Source: Nocardiopsis sp. CNT312 | GTDB lineage: Bacteria > Actinomycetota > Actinomycetes > Streptosporangiales > Streptosporangiaceae | NCBI RefSeq assembly: GCF_000515115.1 | Contig: NZ_KI911537.1 | Location: forward strand, 240,674-292,222 | DNA: 51,549 bases | Direction: 5' to 3' | Shown: positions 8,614 through 14,366 of the stretch, one piece after another | Layout of the letters: every line of letters begins with the position of its first letter | Numbering within the stretch: the first letter of the stretch is position 1 | Program-made: the position numbers and the translations under genes | Notes under the pieces: model-generated | Databases searched by the model: none | The model's input: only the letters and a program-made list of their open reading frames with translations | Told to the model about the DNA's origin: nothing

Positions 8614-9545
8614 GACCCGGCCTCGGTCCGCTCCTCGTGGGCGGCCCGCTCCTCCTGTTCGGCGCGGTCGCGGCGCGAGTCGCGCACGAACCGGACCGCG
8701 ACCACCAGGGCGGCCAGCACGATGAGCGCGGCCGAAGCCCCGACCCACAGGAACTGCTGACCGTACTGGTCGATGAAGTCGGGCTCCCAGACACCGAAGC
8801 CGTCGAGGATCTCCTCCATGAAGGCGGCGATCGCCGAGACGAAGGCGAGTACGATCGCCACCAGCAGGAAGACCGCGGTCCCGCGCTGGGCGAGCGGGAT
8901 CGGGTGCGCGGGGTCGCGCGGAGCCAGGCCCAGGAGCGGTTCGATCTTGCCGTAGAGCCGGGGCACCAGGAACAGGGCGGGCAGGCCGCCGAACAGGACA
9001 CCGCTGATGACCAGGGCGATGGCGAAGTCGATGCCCTCCAGCAGCAGGATGGACTCGGGCAGGCCGGGGACGGTCTCGGCGTCCTCGATACCAAACCACA
9101 CCTTGGCCACGTCGACGATGCCCGAGAGCATCTTGTCCACGACGACGACCATGGCTCCGGCCGTCAGCAACTGCACCGGGCGGCGCGGGTCGCGGACCAT
9201 GCATCCGGCGATGTACAGGCCCAGGAACATCTGGAGGTAGCCCTCCACCTCCCCGATCCCGGAGAAGTCGCCCATGAGCAGGTCGACGAAGACGATCTCG
9301 CCGAGCGGCGCGCCGAGCGCACCGTACAGCGGGTTGAACAGCGACACGATGATCAGGGGCACGAACGTCAGGTAGGACACGCCGATGTCGACGGGGCCGA
9401 TGCTGAACTCGGGCAGCACCTCGGTCACGATGTTGGCGAGCCCGAAGAGGGTCATCGAGAGCACGAAGACCATGAGCTTCTGGCCGGAATTGAGGTCGGG
9501 GGGTCCGCTGCGGACGGTCGCGGAAGCACCGGGGGATGCGGTCAT
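8610..9545 (-). CDS. ECF transporter substrate-capture (S) component, substrate unknown
   Basis: 311-residue membrane protein with about six to seven hydrophobic segments and a charged C-terminal tail (EERAAHEERTEAGS). The position directly ahead of the A and T genes, with an ATGA overlap, identifies it as the S component. It is larger than the usual ~180-200 residue S proteins and does not show a thiamine, biotin or cobalt S-component signature that I recognise. The chosen ATG at 9545 has GAAAGG upstream; 24 extra codons upstream are read through from the HAD tail. Expression is probably shared with the HAD gene 29 nt upstream. Confidence 0.82.
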   Translation of the reverse strand: MTASPGASATVRSGPPDLNSGQKLMVFVLSMTLFGLANIVTEVLPEFSIGPVDIGVSYLTFVPLIIVSLFNPLYGALGAPLGEIVFVDLLMGDFSGIGEVEGYLQMFLGLYIAGCMVRDPRRPVQLLTAGAMVVVVDKMLSGIVDVAKVWFGIEDAETVPGLPESILLLEGIDFAIALVISGVLFGGLPALFLVPRLYGKIEPLLGLAPRDPAHPIPLAQRGTAVFLLVAIVLAFVSAIAAFMEEILDGFGVWEPDFIDQYGQQFLWVGASAALIVLAALVVAVRFVRDSRRDRAEQEERAAHEERTEAGS

Positions 9546-9574
9546 GACGTGCCTTTCATCAGGGGTTGGTGCGG

Positions 9575-11215
9575 TTACTGGAGGGAACTGTTCGGTGGGA
9601 CGGACGTCCCGGCCCACAGGGCGAGGAGGTCCTCCGGTTCGGCGATGACGTGGGCGGGGCGGTGGTCGGGTGGTCCGGTCAGGGCTGCGTCGATCGACTC
9701 GTCGTCGGCCGAGCCGCCGCGCACGATCACGGGGGTGCCGATCCCCGCGCGCCGGGCCGCGGCGGTGTCACGCCAGGGCTTGTCGCCGACGAACCAGCAG
9801 CGTGCCGGGTCGGCGCCGAGGGCGGCGACGGCGGTCTCGACAGTGACCGGGTCGGGTTTGCGGCGGCCGAGTTCGTCGGAGTACACGTGGACGCCGATGA
9901 GATCCTCGACGCCGAAGCGGTCGAGCTCCTCGCGGACGGCGCGCCCGCACACGGTGTTGGACACCACGGCGACGGGCACGCCCCGGTCGCGGCACAGCTC
10001 CAGGACCCGCCGCACCCCCTTGCGCGGTTCGGCGCGGCTCTTGGTGCGCGCGTACTCCAGGGTGAGCTGGGCGGACTCGGCCAGCAGGAGGGCACGCGCC
10101 CGTTCGGGCAGGTCGCGGCCGACCATCTCGGTCCAGAACGCGCCCGGGGTGATCTCGGGCACGGGCCCCCCGTCGGGGTGGGCGGCCTTCCAGTCGCGGT
10201 AGCGGTCGCGCCCGGCGCGGACGAGTTCCAGGGCAGCGTCGGCGGTGGTGGCGTAGCCCGCGCGGGCGAGCCGGTCGGCGAGCCGCGCGGCGAAGCCGGC
10301 CTGCGCCTCCGGGGAGGGCCGGGAGAGCGCGATCACCCCGCCGTGGTCGAGCAGGAGCGCCGCGGGCATCCCCGTCTCCGCCTCCCGGGCACCACCGGGG
10401 GCGGCCGTCTCGGTCAGTACGGGCGCGGGTTCGGGGAGGCTGTGCCAGAGCGGTGCGACCAGCCCCTCCGGGGTGTCGAAGACGGCGTCGGCACGCACAT
10501 CGACCGGGTAGGGCGGGGTGTCGGTGTGGTGATGGCGGGTGAGCACCATCCCGGCCACGCCCGCCCTGCGCCCGGCGACCACGTCCCGGTCCTGGGTGTC
10601 GCCGACGTACCAGCAGCGCTCGGGCACGGTGCCGAGCGCGCGGGCGGCCAGACCAATCATCTCCGGGTGCGGTTTGCGGATGCCGACCTCGTCGGAGTAC
10701 ACCTGCACGTCGAAGTAGCCCTCCAGGCCGGCACGGTGCAGGATCTCGCGGTGCGAGCGCCCGGAGTGGGCGTTGGAGACCATGCCCACGCGCACGCCCA
10801 GGGACCGGGCAGCGTCGAACAGGTCGCGGATGCCGGGGCGCACCTCGTGGTCGGAGATCAGCGGGGACATGTCGGCCAGGAGTCGCGCCGCGCTTCCGGC
10901 CAGCGTCTCCCGGACGGGTTCGGGCAGGTCCGAGGCGAGGAAGTCGGTCCAGAGGGTGCGGTGGCCGAGTTCGACGGGTTCTCGGCGGCGCCCTGCGGCG
11001 TTCTTCCAGTCCTTGAGCGCGGCCAGCCCGGCGTCGAGTGAGGCGCGCAGGCGGGCGGTGTCCACGTCGTGTCCGGCTCGGGCGAGCACCTCGCGCAGGT
11101 GCCGGGCGGCGTCGTCCCGGCCGCCGGGTCGCTTGCGCGTCTGGAACACCACACCGCCGAAGTCCAGGAGCAGCGCGTCCGGACGGCGGCGGAGGGCGGC
11201 GGGCGTGGACTCCAA
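9575..11215 (-). CDS. Tandem HAD-superfamily hydrolase (two HAD domains)
   Basis: 546 residues built from two HAD subfamily IA domains. Domain 1 (~10-240) has motif I LLLDFGGVVF, motif II GMVSNAHSG, a lysine in VGIRKPHPEM and motif IV YVGDTQDRDVVAGRRAG. Domain 2 (~280-510) has LLLDHGGVIAL, AVVSNTVCG, LGRRKPDPV and FVGDKPWRDTAAARRAG. In both, the second Asp of the DxD motif is Gly, as in some HAD-IA phosphatases with an FDxGxV motif. A cytoplasmic phosphatase acting on the imported substrate is the simplest guess. Start: TTG at 11215 has an ideal GGAG six bases upstream; a GTG at 11248 is in frame but lacks a good ribosome site. Confidence 0.8.
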   Translation of the reverse strand: MESTPAALRRRPDALLLDFGGVVFQTRKRPGGRDDAARHLREVLARAGHDVDTARLRASLDAGLAALKDWKNAAGRRREPVELGHRTLWTDFLASDLPEPVRETLAGSAARLLADMSPLISDHEVRPGIRDLFDAARSLGVRVGMVSNAHSGRSHREILHRAGLEGYFDVQVYSDEVGIRKPHPEMIGLAARALGTVPERCWYVGDTQDRDVVAGRRAGVAGMVLTRHHHTDTPPYPVDVRADAVFDTPEGLVAPLWHSLPEPAPVLTETAAPGGAREAETGMPAALLLDHGGVIALSRPSPEAQAGFAARLADRLARAGYATTADAALELVRAGRDRYRDWKAAHPDGGPVPEITPGAFWTEMVGRDLPERARALLLAESAQLTLEYARTKSRAEPRKGVRRVLELCRDRGVPVAVVSNTVCGRAVREELDRFGVEDLIGVHVYSDELGRRKPDPVTVETAVAALGADPARCWFVGDKPWRDTAAARRAGIGTPVIVRGGSADDESIDAALTGPPDHRPAHVIAEPEDLLALWAGTSVPPNSSLQ

Positions 11216-11312
11216 GGAGGTCTCCTGATTCGTCGGTGACGGGCTCACCAGGGACGCTAGGCGCCGCCCGGTGACGGGACGGGGCCTGGGGGTGGCCCCT
11301 CGGGAAACGGAA

Positions 11313-11326
11313 CTGGAACGTTCCAG
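11313..11326. promoter_or_regulatory. Perfect 14-bp palindrome, likely LacI-family operator
   Basis: CTGGAACGTTCCAG is a perfect palindrome with the central CG typical of LacI/GalR operators. It sits between the divergent HAD/ECF unit (starting at 11215) and the LacI-type gene (starting at 11371). The likely reader is the adjacent regulator, controlling both directions. Confidence 0.7.
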
Positions 11327-11370
11327 ATGCCGATGCCCCGCGGGGTCCGGAACACGCAAGAATGGGGGGT

Positions 11371-12396
11371 GTGGCAACGGAACCGACACGCACCGGATCC
11401 AGGCGGCGCCGCCCCACGATCGTGGACGTGGCCGCCGAGGCGGGTGTCTCCAAGTCCTTGGTGTCACTGGCACTGCGCGGTGACCGTGGGGTGAGCGAGG
11501 CGACGGGGGCACGCATCCTGGCGGCGGCCCAGCGACTCGGCTACCGCTCCAACGCGCTGGCCCGGGGGCTCGTGCAGGGGCGGACGGCGATGCTGGGCGT
11601 ACTCCTCACCGATCTGGCCAACCCGTACCACACGGAGGTGGTGACGGGGATCGAGGAGAGCGCCGACGCCGAGGGGTTCACCGTGCTCCTCGCGCACGGG
11701 CGCCGGGACCGCTCGCGGCTGACCCGCCAACTGGAGTCGCTGCTGCAACTGAACGTGGACGGCGTCGTGGCCGTGAGTTCGTGGCTGGAGCCCGGTGCGC
11801 TCGCCGACGCGGCCCGGAGGGTGCCCGTGGTGATGGTGGGCCGCCCGGAGGAGTTCACCCCGGGGGTGGACACGGTGGCCAACGACGACCGCGCCGGAGC
11901 GGTGGAGGCCGTGCGGTACCTGGCGTCGCTGGGGCACACGCGGATCGCCCACCTGTCGGGGAGCCGTCGTCCGGCGGCCCGCGCCCGGCGGGAGGGGTAC
12001 CGGGAGACCATGGGAGACCTGGGGCTGGGCACGTGCACCGAAGTGTTCGAGTTCGACGGCGGCTCCGCCGGGCGCGAGCGCGCCGCCGCCTCCGTGGTCG
12101 CCTCGGAGACCACGGCGGTCTTCGCCGTCAACGACCTGGCCGCGCTCGCGGCGCTGGACGGCGCCCACGCCGCGGGGACGCCCGCGCCCGAGGGGCTGTC
12201 CGTGGTGGGCTACGACAACACGTCGCTCGCCGAGACGGTGCGCCCGCGGCTGACCAGCGTGGACCAGCCCAGACTGGTGATGGGCTCCCTGGCGATGGGA
12301 CTGCTGCTGGAGCGGCTGGGCGGCCGGACGGAGGACCGCCACGAGGTGCTGGCACCGAGCCTGGTGGTCCGCGACTCCGCAGCGCCCGCCCCCTGA
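11371..12396 (+). CDS. LacI/GalR-family transcriptional regulator
   Basis: 341 residues with an N-terminal LacI helix-turn-helix (TIVDVAAEAGVSKSLVSLAL), hinge helix LARGLVQGRT and a periplasmic-binding-protein-like sensor domain (LGVLLTDLANPYHTEVVTGI; effector-domain end VVGYDNTSLAETVRPRLTSV). It likely represses the divergent HAD/ECF genes through the 14-bp palindrome 45 nt upstream, and relieves repression when a small ligand binds. Start uncertain: GTG at 11371 gives the usual short N-terminus, and an ATG at 11362 adds three residues. Neither has a clear Shine-Dalgarno. Confidence 0.9.
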   Translation: MATEPTRTGSRRRRPTIVDVAAEAGVSKSLVSLALRGDRGVSEATGARILAAAQRLGYRSNALARGLVQGRTAMLGVLLTDLANPYHTEVVTGIEESADAEGFTVLLAHGRRDRSRLTRQLESLLQLNVDGVVAVSSWLEPGALADAARRVPVVMVGRPEEFTPGVDTVANDDRAGAVEAVRYLASLGHTRIAHLSGSRRPAARARREGYRETMGDLGLGTCTEVFEFDGGSAGRERAAASVVASETTAVFAVNDLAALAALDGAHAAGTPAPEGLSVVGYDNTSLAETVRPRLTSVDQPRLVMGSLAMGLLLERLGGRTEDRHEVLAPSLVVRDSAAPAP

Positions 12397-12534
12397 CGCG
12401 CCCCGCCCCGGCCGGAACCCCCGGAGGCCTTTGCGATACGGGAGAGCCCCTGGCCCCATCCCGCCGACCAGCACGACCTCGGCCGCAGGGGGATGCCCCG
12501 GAGGACTCGGGGGTCTCCCCCCGGCAAACACGAA

Positions 12535-12579
12535 GGACGACCCGGTGAGGCGGCCGAAGGCCGCCGAGCAGGGTCGCCC
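12535..12579. repeat. Nested palindromic element (GAA triloop), copy A
   Basis: Outer arms GGACGACCC (12535-12543) and GGGTCGCCC (12571-12579) pair with one mismatch. Inside, GGCGGCC-GAA-GGCCGCC (12549-12565) is perfect. A near-identical element lies at 20167-20211 beside the third tRNA-Ala. Confidence 0.85.
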
Positions 12580-12610
12580 TGAGTCCGTGGACCTGACGGG
12601 ACGTCACGCG

Positions 12611-12780
12611 AACCCGCGGGGCGAAGCCCCGCAACGGGGGCCTGGGGGTCGCCCCCCAGAAGAAACGACGAGACGACCCGGCGAGCGCGGTCTCGAACCC
12701 GCGGGGCGAAGCCCCGCAACGGGGGCCTGGGGGTCGCCCCCCAGAAGAAACGACGAGACGACCCGGCGAGCGCGGTCACG
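12611..12780. repeat. Two tandem copies of an 85-bp unit
   Basis: 12611-12695 and 12696-12780 are nearly identical head-to-tail units. Each carries GCGGGGC-GAA-GCCCCGC (12616-12632 and 12701-12717) and a second hairpin CTGGGGG-tcgc-CCCCCAG (12642-12659 in the first), then GAGACGACCC. With only two copies and no spacers it is not a CRISPR array. Confidence 0.9.
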
Positions 12781-12798
12781 CGCGAGCAGGGTCGTCTC
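12755..12798 (-). terminator. Hairpin downstream of tRNA-Ala copy 2
   Basis: Perfect 10-bp arms GAGACGACCC (12755-12764) and GGGTCGTCTC (12789-12798), ending 9 nt past the tRNA 3' end on the minus strand. The right arm and flank are repeated exactly at 1-22, so tRNA copy 1 has the same terminator-like structure. Confidence 0.7.
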
Positions 12799-12807
12799 GG
12801 AGTCGAG

Positions 12808-12880
12808 TGGAGCTATGGGGATTCGAACCCCAGACCTCCTCCATGCCATGGAGGCGCGCTACCAACTGCGCCATAGCCCC
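12808..12880 (-). tRNA. tRNA-Ala (anticodon GGC), copy 2 of 3
   Basis: 73-nt gene identical to the copies at 23-95 and 20220-20292: anticodon loop AUGGCAU, T loop GGUUCGAAUCC, discriminator A, no encoded CCA. The identity with copy 1 covers the whole 95 bp from 12786 to 12880 (matching 1-95) and stops exactly at the tRNA 5' end. Confidence 0.97.
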
Positions 12881-12993
12881 TGGTGTGCCGGGCGGTTTCC
12901 CCACTCGGCGTTATGAATATCGTACCGGATCCCAGGAGTGGGTCGAGCAACGGGGCGGCTGTGAGCACGGGAGATGGCCGTCCGTCTTGCGCA

Positions 12994-12999
12994 TACCCT
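12994..12999 (+). promoter_or_regulatory. -10 box TACCCT for leaderless GroES-like gene
   Basis: TANNNT hexamer exactly 6 nt before the GTG start, the spacing expected when transcription begins on the start codon. No Shine-Dalgarno is visible. Confidence 0.6.
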
Positions 13000-13005
13000 G
13001 GAACC

Positions 13006-13326
13006 GTGCCCGAATCCAAGCTTGAGATCCAGATGCTCCACGACCGCCTGCTGGTACGGGCGGTCCCGGACAAGAGCGAGCGGCGCAGCAGCGCCGGCCT
13101 GGTCATTCCGGACACGGTGAAGCTGGCCACCAGGCTCGCCTGGGGCGAGGTCTGCGGGGCGGGGACCGCGGCCCGCCACGTGAAGACCGGGGACCGCGTC
13201 CTGTTCGACCCCGACGAGCAGGGCGAGGTGGAACTGAACGGCGAGCGCTACGTCATCCTGCGCGAGCGCGACGTGCACGCCGTCGCCAACGAGGCGCCCG
13301 AGCGTGGCACGGGCCTGTACCTCTGA
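13006..13326 (+). CDS. Orphan GroES-like (Cpn10 fold) protein
   Basis: 106 residues with the co-chaperonin-10 layout: MLHDRLLVRAVPDKSERRSS, then mobile-loop-like SAGLVIPDTVK, KTGDRVLFDPDEQGEVELNG and ERYVILRERDVHAV. The loop after IPDT diverges from GroES (LATRLAWGEV instead of KEKPQEG), and a 10-residue C-terminal tail is added. No groEL is nearby, so it is probably a GroES paralogue, with an unknown partner. The GTG start is preceded by a leaderless-type -10 box; 41 upstream in-frame codons have no GroES similarity. The 3' end overlaps the convergent cupin gene by 79 nt. Confidence 0.85.
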   Translation: MPESKLEIQMLHDRLLVRAVPDKSERRSSAGLVIPDTVKLATRLAWGEVCGAGTAARHVKTGDRVLFDPDEQGEVELNGERYVILRERDVHAVANEAPERGTGLYL

Positions 13327-14246
13327 CCTGACCCGGCCGGGCGCGGGTCCGCGCCCAGGATCTCGGTGAGTTCGTCGTAGAGCACGCGCGCCCTGGGGCC
13401 GATACGTGACGCCTTCACCGCGGTGCCGCCGCGGACGGGGGGAGGAACCGTGTCCGGGGCGCCGGGTCGCCCGGCGGGTGACACGGTGAGGGACAGGTGC
13501 AGCGACCAGACGTCGGTGCTCCGTGTCCGGTAGTGCCAGCCGGCGGGTATGTAGCAGGTGTCCCCCGGGGTGAGCGTGAGCAGGTACTGGGGCACCACGG
13601 CTTCCGGCAGGGTCACGGACCCGAGGCCGTCCTGCCCCGGGGGGTGTTCGAGTATCTGCCAGTGCTTGGCACCCGACGCCTGGACGACGATGGTGTCCGC
13701 GCGGTTGCGCCGAAGCGGGAGGACGTCCCTCCCCGAGGGGCCGAGGGAGACGGCGGCCTCGACCGTCCGGCCGAACCGGTGCCGCATCCGCTGACAGATC
13801 CTCCTGATCTCCGGGTGGTGCTCCTCCACTCCGCCGAGGGTCAGGACCGCCCCGCCGGCCAGGAGTCCCTTGATCCGCTCCAGGTCGATATCGCCCGCGC
13901 CCGGCCGCACGGACTCCTCGGCTTCCACGGCTCCGGAACCAGCGCTGCGGACCCCGACGCGCGCCGGTGCCGTCCGCACGTCGCACAGGAGGCCGCACAC
14001 GTCCCGAAGGCCGAGGAGAGGGGCCGACAGGACGCTCCGGGTGTAGAGGCAGTCGCGCCCCCAACGGGCGGACAGTTCGGCTCCGTCCGGAAGCCAGGGG
14101 TGCCAGTCGGCAGCAGGAACGGCCGTATCCGGGGTGTTCTTCAATCCCGCCTCCAGGAAATCACCGCGTACCGGTGGCTGGCCGCCCACGGACTTCCCTG
14201 CGGAGCGGCCCGCCCCTGACGAGGGTTCCGGGCGGGTCTTGGACAT
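13248..14246 (-). CDS. JmjC/cupin_4-like protein with degenerate metal site
   Basis: 332 residues related to the cupin_4/JmjC ribosomal-oxygenase-like family: TIVVQASGAKHWQILEHP, then YLLTLTPGDTCYIPAGWHYR and SLHLSLTVSP. In active members the strand before IVVQ carries an HxD iron pair; here the aligned residues are Arg and Asn (LRRNRADT), while the later His is kept. Iron binding and catalysis are therefore doubtful. The start is ATG with AAGG close upstream. The C-terminal ~35 residues run antisense through a hairpin (13339-13356) and the end of the GroES-like gene, which suggests a lost stop codon. Divergent from the AfsR-type gene. Confidence 0.75.
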   Translation of the reverse strand: MSKTRPEPSSGAGRSAGKSVGGQPPVRGDFLEAGLKNTPDTAVPAADWHPWLPDGAELSARWGRDCLYTRSVLSAPLLGLRDVCGLLCDVRTAPARVGVRSAGSGAVEAEESVRPGAGDIDLERIKGLLAGGAVLTLGGVEEHHPEIRRICQRMRHRFGRTVEAAVSLGPSGRDVLPLRRNRADTIVVQASGAKHWQILEHPPGQDGLGSVTLPEAVVPQYLLTLTPGDTCYIPAGWHYRTRSTDVWSLHLSLTVSPAGRPGAPDTVPPPVRGGTAVKASRIGPRARVLYDELTEILGADPRPAGSGQRYRPVPRSGASLATACTSRSRRMT

Positions 14247-14366
14247 ACCTTGAACGCACGCACACGATCGGCCGTCTCCGTGCCCCTTCCGGAACCCGTC
14301 GACGCCATGGCAGGGTCGGGGGACACGTGAGGCACGTGTGTGAATCCCTCCGAGTGTTGGGCGGTC

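Larger units (their letters stand above)
12397..12807. other. Gene-free 411-nt region of hairpins between lacI-type gene and tRNA-Ala copy 2
   Basis: No credible coding frame. The region holds a GC-rich stretch, a nested hairpin at 12535-12579, two tandem 85-bp units at 12611-12780 and the hairpin 12755-12798 next to the tRNA. All of it lies downstream of the tRNA (minus strand), so termination or 3' processing signals are the likely content. Confidence 0.7.

Noticed and set aside
12611..12780. CRISPR-like repeat
   Set aside because: Two directly abutting 85-bp copies without spacers and no cas genes; a simple tandem duplication.
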